NCBI RefSeq assembly: GCF_007279655.1
Contig: NZ_QKWN01000001.1
Span: forward strand, 186,001 to 250,000
Direction of reading: 5' to 3'
DNA length: 64,000 bases
DNA from: Robertkochia solimangrovi
GTDB taxonomy: Bacteria; Bacteroidota; Bacteroidia; Flavobacteriales; Flavobacteriaceae
In this document: piece by piece, positions 42,849 through 51,723 of the stretch
Numbering within the stretch: position 1 is the first letter of the stretch
Layout: every line of letters begins with the position of its first letter
Made by a program: the position numbers and the translations under genes
Notes under the pieces: generated by a model
The model's database searches: none
Seen by the model: only the letters and a program-made list of their open reading frames with translations
Told to the model about the DNA's origin: nothing

Positions 42849-43901
42849 TTAACGTTCATCTTCATCAGATTTTTCATTAAACAGATTTAATTTTCTCAAC
42901 CAGGCTGTTTTTCTTTCCAATAAAAAGAAATCCAGAAATAAGAATAAAATAGCCCCTGCGATGAACCATTGAAACTGATCCTTAAAATCAGCAAACTGTT
43001 TGGCTTCGAATTCGGTTTTATCCATTTTATCAAGGGCATCTTTCACAAACTCTATAACATCATCGGTATTACTACCATTGATATATCCGCCATCCCCTTC
43101 TTCGGCAATACTTCTGAGCATCGCTTCATCCAGCTTGGTCATCACAACATCTCCGTTACCATCCTTCTTATAAGACTGAATAACGCCGTTATATCGCAGT
43201 GGAATTGGCGCTCCGTTCACATCCCCGATACCGATCGTAAAAATTTTGATACCTTCGTTTCTGGCTTCCTCTACCGCCTCTGAAACATTCTGCTCGTGAT
43301 CTTCACCGTCCGAAATTATGAACAATACACGATTGGTCTGATCCTGATCATCATAATACGTCTTTGCCAGTTTAATCGCGTCACTAATTGCCGTCCCCTG
43401 AGAAGACATCATATCCGTATTCATATTCTGCAAAAACATTTTTGCGGCAGAATAATCAGTGGTTATCGGCAATTGCGGATATGCCTTAGCCGCATAGGCA
43501 ATAATGCCGATCCTGTCACTTGCCAGACTGTTTATGATTTCAGAGGCAATTCTTTTCGCTTTTTCCAAGCGACTTGGTGCAATATCCTCCGCCGCCATAC
43601 TTTTGGATACATCAATCGCAAAAACAATGTCAACACCTTCCCTTTTAACGGTTTCAAGTTTCGTGCCGATTTTTGGATTAACCAAAGCAATGCTAATACA
43701 AGCAAGAACCAGCGATAAGAGTATCAATTTCAGAACTGGCTTAAAAACCGAACGATCCGGACTTAGTTTCTTCAGAAGTTCAGGATTGGCAAAATACCGC
43801 TGTCTGTTCTTCTTCCACAATGAAAGCATCAGAAATAAGAACACCAGTACCGGAATAACCAGCAATCCGTAAAAATATATTTTCTCGTCTAATTGATACA
43901 T
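42849..43901 (-). CDS. batB: BatB: membrane VWA-domain protein
   Basis: A 350-residue protein with two N-terminal helices (about 10-27 and 55-75), a von Willebrand factor A domain (about 88-280) and a C-terminal helix (about 310-330). The MIDAS metal site is intact: DVSKSMAAEDI and FIISDGEDHEQ. It abuts batA without a gap. VWA domains in Bat proteins are thought to bind partner proteins through a divalent metal in the periplasm. Confidence 0.93.
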   Translation of the reverse strand: MYQLDEKIYFYGLLVIPVLVFLFLMLSLWKKNRQRYFANPELLKKLSPDRSVFKPVLKLILLSLVLACISIALVNPKIGTKLETVKREGVDIVFAIDVSKSMAAEDIAPSRLEKAKRIASEIINSLASDRIGIIAYAAKAYPQLPITTDYSAAKMFLQNMNTDMMSSQGTAISDAIKLAKTYYDDQDQTNRVLFIISDGEDHEQNVSEAVEEARNEGIKIFTIGIGDVNGAPIPLRYNGVIQSYKKDGNGDVVMTKLDEAMLRSIAEEGDGGYINGSNTDDVIEFVKDALDKMDKTEFEAKQFADFKDQFQWFIAGAILFLFLDFFLLERKTAWLRKLNLFNEKSDEDER

Positions 43902-44903
43902 CTATACAAAACTTCTAAATACAGTATAACGCAATAAAACTTCCATCAACAATAATAAACCGGCAATTATAGCCAGCGGCCTGAACATCTCATGCTTATT
44001 GTAATATTTTATTTCCTCTATATCGGTCTTTTCCAATTTATTGATCTCTTCATAAATCTCAGAAAGCTTTTCATTATTCGTTGCTCTGAAATATTTTCCA
44101 CCGGTTTGTTCGGCAATGTTCTGTAAAAGATCTTCATCGATCTCCACATTTCTAAACCCGTATCGAAAACTTCCATCAAGATTATACCCTACCGGTGTTT
44201 CCGCCTGACCGTTCGTACCAATACCAATTGTGTATGCTTTTATTCCGAATTCGACGGCCAGTTCAGCAGCCGTGGCTGGTTCGATGAAACCGGAATTATT
44301 TACTCCATCCGTCAGCAATATAATCACTTTACTTTTTGCCTTACTTTCTTTCAACCGGTTTACCGCAGTCGCAAGACCCATGCCGATCGCTGTTCCATCT
44401 TCCAGCTGGCCGAATTTGATATCTTCGAGTGAACGCAATACAATTGCCTTATCACTGGTAATCGGAGTTTTGGTAAAACTCTCTCCGGAATAAACAACAA
44501 GTCCGATTCGGTCATTTCTACGCTCCTTTATAAAATTCGCTGCCACTTTTTTCAATGCGGTCAGCCTGTTTGGCTTCAGATCTCTTGCCAGCATACTGGA
44601 AGACATGTCTATCGCCATCACGATATCAATACCCCTCGTTGTCTTTGTACGGGTAGAAACATCTTCCGTTTGCGGGCGAGCCATCGCAGTGATGAGTGCC
44701 GCCAACGCAACCAATCGCAAGGCAAACAACAAAGGCTTCATCGAGGTAAGAATCGATCTTGAAACCTTGAATCCCTTAATACTTGACAGCTTCAGTGATG
44801 CTGTTTCCTTTTTATGCCTGAAAACATACCATACTATAGCAAGCGGCAGTAAAAGAAACAGCCAAAAGAACTGTGGATTAGCAAATTGTATATTCTCAAA
44901 CAT
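43902..44903 (-). CDS. batA: BatA: membrane VWA-domain protein
   Basis: A 333-residue protein with the same plan as BatB: helices near 8-25 and 58-75, a VWA domain (about 90-290) with an intact MIDAS site (AIDMSSSMLARDL and ILLTDGVNNSG), then a C-terminal helix (about 308-328). It follows the 560-aa gene by 2 bp and touches batB. BatA and BatB probably pair, with the TPR proteins as partners. Confidence 0.93.
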   Translation of the reverse strand: MFENIQFANPQFFWLFLLLPLAIVWYVFRHKKETASLKLSSIKGFKVSRSILTSMKPLLFALRLVALAALITAMARPQTEDVSTRTKTTRGIDIVMAIDMSSSMLARDLKPNRLTALKKVAANFIKERRNDRIGLVVYSGESFTKTPITSDKAIVLRSLEDIKFGQLEDGTAIGMGLATAVNRLKESKAKSKVIILLTDGVNNSGFIEPATAAELAVEFGIKAYTIGIGTNGQAETPVGYNLDGSFRYGFRNVEIDEDLLQNIAEQTGGKYFRATNNEKLSEIYEEINKLEKTDIEEIKYYNKHEMFRPLAIIAGLLLLMEVLLRYTVFRSFV

Positions 44904-44905
44904 TT

Positions 44906-46588
44906 CTAACCTTCTGTTTTAAAATCGATAGAATTAACTATTCTGTTCATCACCTCTTCTGCATATCGATCCTCACTGTCATATACCATGATCAATTGTT
45001 GAATTCCTCCATTATGAACAAAGTTCAACAAGGTATACTCTGAACGTCTTACTTTATCAGAACCTTTAACCGGCACATTCAGGGTTCCATAAACCTTAAG
45101 TCCTTCCTTACCAGTCGGACTCGTATATTTTTCTTCTTTCACAATCAAATTGGAAGCCCCAGCTTCCTCCAGTATTTTGATCGCATTATCGATGGCCTTC
45201 TCAGGTTCAATCTTTGAATCTTTCTTAAAAGTAGTTACACTTAAGTTGATATAGAACTGATCTTCAAGTGTTCCCATTGCGAAAATCTGATTTCCAAAGA
45301 TTTCTCCTACGATATCTTCAGGTAACTCCCGATCTACTCTTTTTAATACGCCCGGGGTTTCAATATAAATAGAAGGATATCCATAATCACTTCCAACCCA
45401 ATTTGTTTCAAGCATCGCTTTAGTTGGGTGCCCCGTGATCGTATCCTTAACATTATGAAATCCATAATACGTTATCAGACCACCGGTTGCTACCAAAAGA
45501 AATACTGCGGCTGCAACAACACCATACACCAACTGTTTCTTTCTCTTTTTCTTTTCGAGAAGTTCCAGATACTGCTCATCATGTAACAATTCCTCCTCAG
45601 TTGGCTCGGGCAAAGCTTCATGAGTTTTCTCTAGTATATCCTCAACCGTCTTTCGATCTCTTCCGATAATCGTGTTATCCGGTTTCGATTTAGCAAATTT
45701 CACCAGGTCAGCTGTACGCAACACCATTTGAAATTGCTTTAAAGTATCGTTCTCAAGTTTAAGGTTACCCGAATCCTTCAGCATCTCCAGTTTAGCGATA
45801 AGCTCATCGGTAGTACTTTCCAGTGCCGTCACATGAACATCCTCTTCGATATACGCTCTGACGATATTGGTGAGTTCAGTATAGTATTCTTTATATTCTG
45901 ATTGGATCAGATATTTAGATTCATCCAGATGTTTTAACTGTAATTTCGCCCGGTCATAAGCAGGCAATAAAGCTACCTTCTCCTCTTCGGTTAACTTTGG
46001 TTTTCGGAAGAAGAACCAATAAGTGATAAAAGACAGCCCCAGCAGTATTGCCAGAATCCATAAGGCCAATCGGATCAACCAGGAATTATCCCGCTGAACT
46101 TCCTGAAAGCCCTTGATATCATACATACGCTGTTTCAATGTATCTACCACAACTGTATTGACATCGATTCGAAGGGAGTCTGTAAAAAGTGGTCTGTTAC
46201 CCACCATTATCTGCTGAGTAGGAAGTGTATAGCTACCGGAGTCGAACTGAGTCAGGGCATATTCCTTAATCAGGTTAAACCGGTCTCTGTTTCTGATGGT
46301 ATCAATCGGAAGATCTTCAACCACTTCCAAGGGTAAAAAGGTTTGCCCTTCCGGGAAAAAAACCTGCTCTGTAGAATCTGCATCAACCTCAACTCTGAAT
46401 TTGATCTGTTCTCCGATTCTAATCTTGGTAGTATCAACCGTTGTTTTAACTGTAGGTTCCTGCTGTGCAAAAATCCCGGAAGAAAATAAAAATACACACA
46501 GGCATAAAAACCCACAACCGGAAAAAATACGACCGGCCACCCGGGATTCGGGTCGTTTTAGTACGCTATGTTCATATAACCATCTCAT
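44906..46588 (-). CDS. 560-aa membrane protein of the MoxR/Bat operon
   Basis: Conserved-looking operon member with no enzyme motif. A signal-like helix (about 23-41, CGFLCLCVFLFSSGIFAQ), a beta-rich periplasmic part (about 42-165, TTKIRIGEQIKFRVEVDADS-like Ig/BatD fold), a membrane helix (about 170-192), a helical cytosolic part (about 200-345) with EYYTELTNIVRAYIEEDV, a second helix (about 352-378), and a C-terminal domain (about 390-560). The middle resembles the BatD C-terminal helical region. It sits between DUF58 and BatA, with gaps of 3 and 2 bp, so it is part of the complex by position. Confidence 0.8.
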   Translation of the reverse strand: MRWLYEHSVLKRPESRVAGRIFSGCGFLCLCVFLFSSGIFAQQEPTVKTTVDTTKIRIGEQIKFRVEVDADSTEQVFFPEGQTFLPLEVVEDLPIDTIRNRDRFNLIKEYALTQFDSGSYTLPTQQIMVGNRPLFTDSLRIDVNTVVVDTLKQRMYDIKGFQEVQRDNSWLIRLALWILAILLGLSFITYWFFFRKPKLTEEEKVALLPAYDRAKLQLKHLDESKYLIQSEYKEYYTELTNIVRAYIEEDVHVTALESTTDELIAKLEMLKDSGNLKLENDTLKQFQMVLRTADLVKFAKSKPDNTIIGRDRKTVEDILEKTHEALPEPTEEELLHDEQYLELLEKKKRKKQLVYGVVAAAVFLLVATGGLITYYGFHNVKDTITGHPTKAMLETNWVGSDYGYPSIYIETPGVLKRVDRELPEDIVGEIFGNQIFAMGTLEDQFYINLSVTTFKKDSKIEPEKAIDNAIKILEEAGASNLIVKEEKYTSPTGKEGLKVYGTLNVPVKGSDKVRRSEYTLLNFVHNGGIQQLIMVYDSEDRYAEEVMNRIVNSIDFKTEG

Positions 46589-46591
46589 CGG

Positions 46592-47458
46592 TCAGGCTCT
46601 GTTTTTAAAATACCCCATTAACTTAACAACATAACTTTCGTCTACCCGGCAACTCAATGACCCGGCACCGCTTTTGCTGAAAATGGATTTATAATAATTT
46701 ACTTTGTCTTTATAATAAGCTGAATAGGCGTTTCTGACTTTCTTGGATTGTGTATTCACCAGCAATAGTTCACCTGATTCTGCATCTTCCATATTCACTA
46801 CTCCCAGATTAGGAATACTTTCCTCTCTTGCATCATAGATTCTGATCCCCGTTATATCATGACGGTTTGCAGCGATCTTAAGGGTAGATTCATAAGACTC
46901 GGATATAAAATCAGATAAAGCAAAAACGATCGCTTTTTTCTTCATCACGCTGGAAAGAAATCTAAATGCCTCAGAAATGTCGGTCTTTTTACTGGTCGGA
47001 GTGAACTCGATAAGTTCTCTGATAATCCTTAAGACATGAAATCTTCCTTTTTTAGGGGGAATATACAACTCGACAACATCTGAAAAAAGAACGAGTCCGA
47101 TCTTGTCATTATTCTGCATAGCAGAGAAGGCCAGTGTAGCCGCAATCTCGGTAATCATCTCCCTTTTGAATTGATTCGAGGTACCGAAAAGTTCCGACCC
47201 ACTGACATCGACAAGCAACATCATGGTCAATTCGCGTTCCTCTTCAAAAACCTTCACATAGGGCTCATTGTATCTGGCAGTAACATTCCAGTCGATATTT
47301 CGCACATCATCACCGAACTGATATTGACGCACTTCGCTGAAAGTCATTCCACGTCCTTTAAATGTAGAATGATACTCCCCGCCAAAGATATGATCACTCA
47401 ATCTCCGGGTCTTGATCTCAATTTTTCTTACTTTCTTAAGTAATTCTTTGGTATCCAT
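46592..47458 (-). CDS. DUF58 (VWA-like) protein of the MoxR operon
   Basis: A 288-residue soluble DUF58 protein. GDDVRNIDWNVTARYNEPYVKVFEEERE (about 50-77) is the DUF58 signature, followed by a VWA-like core with LLVDVSGSELFG (metal-site region) and IVFALSDFISESYE. It is paired with MoxR AAA+ ATPases in this operon type and is probably the substrate or adaptor of the ATPase. It lies 69 bp after moxR. Confidence 0.93.
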   Translation of the reverse strand: MDTKELLKKVRKIEIKTRRLSDHIFGGEYHSTFKGRGMTFSEVRQYQFGDDVRNIDWNVTARYNEPYVKVFEEERELTMMLLVDVSGSELFGTSNQFKREMITEIAATLAFSAMQNNDKIGLVLFSDVVELYIPPKKGRFHVLRIIRELIEFTPTSKKTDISEAFRFLSSVMKKKAIVFALSDFISESYESTLKIAANRHDITGIRIYDAREESIPNLGVVNMEDAESGELLLVNTQSKKVRNAYSAYYKDKVNYYKSIFSKSGAGSLSCRVDESYVVKLMGYFKNRA

Positions 47459-47527
47459 TATTAGGGTTCAAGGTTTAGGCTTATCATTACAGGGAATGAG
47501 CACCGGAAAAGGTGCTTTCAGCAATTC

Positions 47528-48529
47528 CTATGGAACCTCAATCTCATTTACGATCTTGTTAATAATATCTTCGGAAGAAATATTTTCGGCCTCTGCCTCA
47601 TATGTAATTCCGATCCTGTGACGAAGCACATCCAGAACAACAGCTCTAACATCTTCAGGAATTACATATCCCCTGCGTTTGATGAAGGCATAACATTTTG
47701 CTGCCGTCGCAAGGTTTATACTACCCCTTGGTGAAGATCCAAAACTGATAAGGGGTTTTAAGTCGGATAGGTTATATTTTTCAGGATATCTGGTTGCAAA
47801 GATGATATCAAGAATATATTTTTCGATTTTCTCATCCATATACACCTCTCTGACAGCCTGTTGTGCTCTAAGGATATCATCAAGACTTACGACCTGGTTC
47901 ACCTTTTCAAATCCACCTTTCAAATTTGCGCGGATGATTAGCTGCTCTTCATTAAGCTTAGGATAATCAATAACGGCTTTTAACATGAATCGGTCAACTT
48001 GTGCTTCCGGCAAGGGATAGGTTCCCTCTTGTTCTACCGGGTTTTGAGTTGCCATTACCAGAAAAGGTTTATCCAGAATAAAGGTTTCATCACCTATGGT
48101 AACCTGCTTTTCCTGCATAGCCTCCAGAAGTGCAGATTGTACTTTAGCCGGAGCCCTGTTAATCTCATCAGCTAACACAAAATTGGCGAAGATCGGTCCC
48201 TTTTTGATCGAAAAATCATTTTCCTTGATATTGTATATCAATGTACCCACAACGTCTGCAGGTAAGAGATCGGGGGTGAACTGAATCCTGCTGAAACTCC
48301 CGTGAACAGCTTTTGCAAGTGTATTGATCGCAAGTGTCTTTGCCAGACCCGGAACACCTTCCAACAGGATATGTCCCTGACCCAGAAGGCCTATCAGTAA
48401 TCGCTCAACCATATGTTGCTGACCAACGATCACCTTGTTCATCTCTCTTGTCAATACATCAATAAAAGCACTCTCTTTCGCAATTTTTTCGTTAATAAGA
48501 CTGATATCTATAGTACTTTCTTGCTCCAT
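47528..48529 (-). CDS. MoxR-family AAA+ ATPase
   Basis: Chaperone-like AAA+ ATPase, 333 residues, first gene of the Bat operon. Walker A is ILLEGVPGLAKTLAI (about 55-69), Walker B is VLADEINRAP (about 118-127), sensor 1 MATQNPVEQEGTYPLPEAQ and an arginine-finger region EAQVDRFMLK follow, then a C-terminal lid (about 230-325). MoxR proteins help metal insertion or assembly of VWA-protein complexes. No good promoter box is visible in the 153-bp gap upstream, which also holds the terminator of the DUF4382 gene at 48630-48658. Confidence 0.95.
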   Translation of the reverse strand: MEQESTIDISLINEKIAKESAFIDVLTREMNKVIVGQQHMVERLLIGLLGQGHILLEGVPGLAKTLAINTLAKAVHGSFSRIQFTPDLLPADVVGTLIYNIKENDFSIKKGPIFANFVLADEINRAPAKVQSALLEAMQEKQVTIGDETFILDKPFLVMATQNPVEQEGTYPLPEAQVDRFMLKAVIDYPKLNEEQLIIRANLKGGFEKVNQVVSLDDILRAQQAVREVYMDEKIEKYILDIIFATRYPEKYNLSDLKPLISFGSSPRGSINLATAAKCYAFIKRRGYVIPEDVRAVVLDVLRHRIGITYEAEAENISSEDIINKIVNEIEVP

Positions 48530-48629
48530 TTGTGTTAATTTTTTAAGGCATCAATATAACACCCTATCTTGTAGCACGCAAATTGAAAATTAATTTAGAC
48601 TGACGCTGTTAATAATAGGTTAAAAAACA

Positions 48630-48658
48630 AAGAGTAGCCCTGGGTTAGGGCTACTCTT
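48630..48658 (-). terminator. intrinsic terminator of the DUF4382 gene
   Basis: On the minus strand AAGAGTAGCCC, loop TAACCCA, GGGCTACTCTT, then TGTTTTTT: a perfect 11-bp stem with a T-rich tail, 24 bp after the stop codon. Confidence 0.9.
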
Positions 48659-48682
48659 AATAATTATTTATGACAATTTAAC

Positions 48683-49768
48683 TTACTCTAAAGTAATTTG
48701 ACCAATGTCAAGCACTTGACCGGGAACTACTGTAACTTCAGCAATCTCCTTAACCTCGATTTCCGAACCTTCTTCCGGCGTTATAGTAATGACATAAACC
48801 CCTACCGGCAAATTGTAAAAAGTAAAGGTTCCGTCTTCAGCAATTGCGGTCGTATAAAGTTCAGTTCCCACCATAACACTTGCTTCTCCGGAAAAAGATT
48901 CATTGGTTACCGTTCCGGTAACCGCACCAACACCTTCCATCATACTCAGCGTCACTGCATCGGTTTCTGTAAGGTCTCCGTTAACTACTATAACACCCTC
49001 GATGATCGTTTCATTATAACCTGATGCAGGATCCGGTGTGATGAGCACATCATATGTTCCCGCAGGAACTCCATTTAAGACGAATATACCGTTTTCATCG
49101 GTATAGGCCGAAATCGTTTCTTCTCCGACAACTACACTAGCCATAACCTGAAAATCAAAAGGGGTAATCGCTCCCTGGATCTTTCCGGAGGTTGCGATCG
49201 TACTTGCATAAAGAACAGGATGTAAATTATATTTTCCGGAACCTCCGGCTTCCACAACGATCGATTTATCCACATCAAAATCTAAAAGAAAATCATAAGT
49301 ATATCCGGGCTCAAGGGTTTCATTTACCTTTATCTTTAATCCGGACTGCATAGCACTCGGAGTATCCAGATCCATCATTTCACCATCGATCTCAACAGAA
49401 TTATTCTCACCCAACAACAATCTTATCTGTGAAATTTTTCCTGCAGGCACTTCATTGTCAGCCAATACTACAGAAATACCACCGGTTAATTCCAACAAGT
49501 TATAAACCCCTGCTTCGATATTACCGATACTTTGCCATCCACCACTATTCTCTTCTTCACCTTCTTCAATAGCACCATAATTTACCAGAACATCCTGTAT
49601 ATCGACATAAACTGCATCATAATCTCCCGGGGCATCTGTCAGATGAATTCTTAGATTTGCAGTTTCAACACCCATTCCGTTATCATCATTATCACTACAC
49701 CCGATTAAAAAGGTAAAAGCAAACAATGATGTAAATAGCTGAATGATAGATTTTTTGTTCAATTGCAT
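48683..49768 (-). CDS. DUF4382 lipoprotein with carboxypeptidase-regulatory-like repeats
   Basis: A 361-residue surface lipoprotein. The signal peptide ends in LIGCSDND. DUF4382 follows (about 35-190), with LRIHLTDAPGDYDAVYVDIQD, the family's conserved opening. Two beta-sandwich repeats come next (about 195-270 and 278-358), each with the (G/N)xY/F-P-x-G-x-Y-x-V pattern (FVLNGVPAGTYDVLI and FTFYNLPVGVYVITI). Role unknown; such proteins are common surface lipoproteins of Bacteroidota. It is expressed alone, with a terminator downstream and a 254-bp gap upstream (49769-50022) where I see no ORF or clear promoter. Confidence 0.88.
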   Translation of the reverse strand: MQLNKKSIIQLFTSLFAFTFLIGCSDNDDNGMGVETANLRIHLTDAPGDYDAVYVDIQDVLVNYGAIEEGEEENSGGWQSIGNIEAGVYNLLELTGGISVVLADNEVPAGKISQIRLLLGENNSVEIDGEMMDLDTPSAMQSGLKIKVNETLEPGYTYDFLLDFDVDKSIVVEAGGSGKYNLHPVLYASTIATSGKIQGAITPFDFQVMASVVVGEETISAYTDENGIFVLNGVPAGTYDVLITPDPASGYNETIIEGVIVVNGDLTETDAVTLSMMEGVGAVTGTVTNESFSGEASVMVGTELYTTAIAEDGTFTFYNLPVGVYVITITPEEGSEIEVKEIAEVTVVPGQVLDIGQITLE

Positions 49769-50022
49769 ACGTAGTTTTTTTATAATTCGTAGTACTATTT
49801 ATACGCTAAGAAAAAGGGGCTTAGATGTTAAAGACTGTTAAACCTGATTCCTATCAAAGTTTGAAGCCTCTGTAAGCATGTTTTCTGCCTACATAATTCT
49901 ATAACAATAACGCATTAAATTTAACTTTATTAGAGATTGGCTGTCCTAATTAATCTTTACCGATTATTTGAGATCCGGCAATTACTCAGGAATACGTAAT
50001 TTTACAATTCGAAATAATTCCT

Positions 50023-50886
50023 ATGACCTTTTCAAAAATAATCGCAGGTACAATGACCTGGGGAAGCTGGGGTAAAAACCTCTCAGTTTCGGAAATGAGC
50101 CGTCTGATCCATCATTGTTTTGATAATGGGATTGACAGTTTTGACCATGCTGATATATATGGTGGATATACGACGGAACAAGAATTCGGTAAAGCCTTTA
50201 AAGCAACAGGTCTTTCTCGGGACAAAATGAAATGGATCACAAAATGTGGTATTCAATACATTGCAGAATCGCGAAATAATCATGTCAAACATTATGACCT
50301 GTCCAAAGACTATATTATCAGGTCTGCAGAAGAAAGTTTAAAAAACCTCCAGACTGATCATATCGACCTTTTCCTTTTACACAGGCCTAGTCCTTTAATG
50401 CATCCGGATGAGATCGCAGCTGCCGCTGCGCACTTAAAAGTATCCGGTAAGATCCGTGAATTCGGACTTTCAAATTTTTCTCCGTCACAGAGTGATCTCG
50501 TCATGAGCAAAACAACGATATATGCCAACCAAATACAATTCTCCCTCACCCATGCAGAAAGCATGTGGAACGGGGATCTCGACTATATGATGCTCAACAA
50601 CATAGTCCCTATGGCCTGGAGTCCATTGGGTTCTGTGTTCAAGGAAAATACGCCACAATCAGAACGCCTAAAACGATCTCTTTTTAAATTTATCGAAAAA
50701 TATCGTGGAACAGCTGATCAGTTACTATTGGCCTGGATCCTGAAACATCCATCCGGAATACTTCCCGTTATCGGAACCACCAATCCGGAACGGATCAGTA
50801 ATTCGGTAAAAGCCATCGACATGAAACTTGAAACCGAAGATTGGTTTGAAATGGTTCAGGAAAGCCAGGGTCACCGAGTTCCATAA
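50023..50886 (+). CDS. aldo/keto reductase (YdhF-like)
   Basis: NADPH-dependent oxidoreductase with a TIM barrel, 287 residues. The catalytic tetrad can be read: Asp and Tyr in FDHADIYGGY (about 40-49), Lys in KWITKCGI (about 74) and His in DLFLLHRPS (about 119). The NADPH region is PVIGTTNPERI near the C-terminus. Closest in pattern to E. coli YdhF; substrate unknown. The SDR gene starts 17 bp downstream, so the two oxidoreductases probably form one unit. Confidence 0.93.
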   Translation: MTFSKIIAGTMTWGSWGKNLSVSEMSRLIHHCFDNGIDSFDHADIYGGYTTEQEFGKAFKATGLSRDKMKWITKCGIQYIAESRNNHVKHYDLSKDYIIRSAEESLKNLQTDHIDLFLLHRPSPLMHPDEIAAAAAHLKVSGKIREFGLSNFSPSQSDLVMSKTTIYANQIQFSLTHAESMWNGDLDYMMLNNIVPMAWSPLGSVFKENTPQSERLKRSLFKFIEKYRGTADQLLLAWILKHPSGILPVIGTTNPERISNSVKAIDMKLETEDWFEMVQESQGHRVP

Positions 50887-50903
50887 AACTTAAAATACAA
50901 AAA

Positions 50904-51662
50904 ATGAAAACATCCAAAACAGCACTCATCACAGGAGCAACCAGCGGAATCGGACTCGCTGTAGCCGAAGAGTTTGCAAAGCACAATATCCGATTGATTC
51001 TCTGCGGACGGAGAAAAGAACGCCTGAAAGAAATATCAGACAGATTAGAAACCCAAACCGATGTTTATACACTCAGTTTTGATATCAGAGATCGAAACGC
51101 CGTATTTGACAATATAGCCTCTTTACCTGAGGATTTCAAGCAGATCGATATCCTTATCAACAATGCTGGTAATGCCCATGGACTCGAACCCATAGCAGAG
51201 GGTAATGTGGATGATTGGGAAGCTATGATCGACATTAATGTAAAGGGTTTGCTTTATGTTTCCAAGGCAGTTATACCAGGTATGACCTCAAGAAAGAGTG
51301 GCCATATTATCAATCTTGGATCTACTGCCGGTAAAGAAGTTTACCCTAAAGGAAATGTTTACTGTGCCAGTAAGCATGCAGTCGATGCCATAAATCAGGC
51401 TATGCGTATCGATCTGAATGAATATGGTATTCGGGTTGGAGCAGTAAACCCGGGAATGGTAGAAACAGAGTTCAGCAAAGTTCGCTTTAAGGGCGATGAA
51501 CATCGAGCCAATGCTGTCTATCAGGGATTTGAACCCTTGCAGGCAAATGATGTGGCCGAGATCATTTATTTTATCGTTTCACGCCCTGCACATGTGAACA
51601 TTGCCGACCTTGTAGTCATGTCAACTGCTCAGGCAAGTAGTACCATAGTTAAAAAGGATTGA
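50904..51662 (+). CDS. short-chain dehydrogenase/reductase (YdfG-like)
   Basis: NADP-dependent SDR, 252 residues. GATSGIGLAVAEEF is the cofactor loop (about 11-24), NNAGNAHG follows (about 86-93), and YCASKHAVDAI (Tyr/Lys pair near residue 155) is the active site. The C-terminal EVETEFSKVRF-like region (MVETEFSKVRFKG) matches the YdfG/serine-3-dehydrogenase group, which oxidises 3-hydroxy acids such as serine and malonic semialdehyde derivatives. Paired with the AKR gene; the next gene is preceded by a long inverted repeat beginning at its stop codon. Confidence 0.93.
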   Translation: MKTSKTALITGATSGIGLAVAEEFAKHNIRLILCGRRKERLKEISDRLETQTDVYTLSFDIRDRNAVFDNIASLPEDFKQIDILINNAGNAHGLEPIAEGNVDDWEAMIDINVKGLLYVSKAVIPGMTSRKSGHIINLGSTAGKEVYPKGNVYCASKHAVDAINQAMRIDLNEYGIRVGAVNPGMVETEFSKVRFKGDEHRANAVYQGFEPLQANDVAEIIYFIVSRPAHVNIADLVVMSTAQASSTIVKKD

Positions 51663-51719
51663 ATATCTTTATAGTGCCCGAAACTCAATTCCGGTTAACC
51701 GGCGGGCACTTAAAGATAT
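51663..51719. repeat. long inverted repeat before the Schlafen/AlbA gene
   Basis: ATATCTTTA, one unpaired T, AGTGCCCG (left arm, 51663-51680) pairs with CGGGCACT plus TAAAGATAT (right arm, 51703-51719): 17 bp with a single bulge. The loop holds a perfect 12-bp palindrome, CCGGTTAACCGG (51691-51702). It ends 4 bp before the ATG and has no T tract, so it is not a normal terminator. Each arm reads TATCTTTA, a -7-like box, on one strand. Confidence 0.8.
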
Positions 51720-51723
51720 AGCC

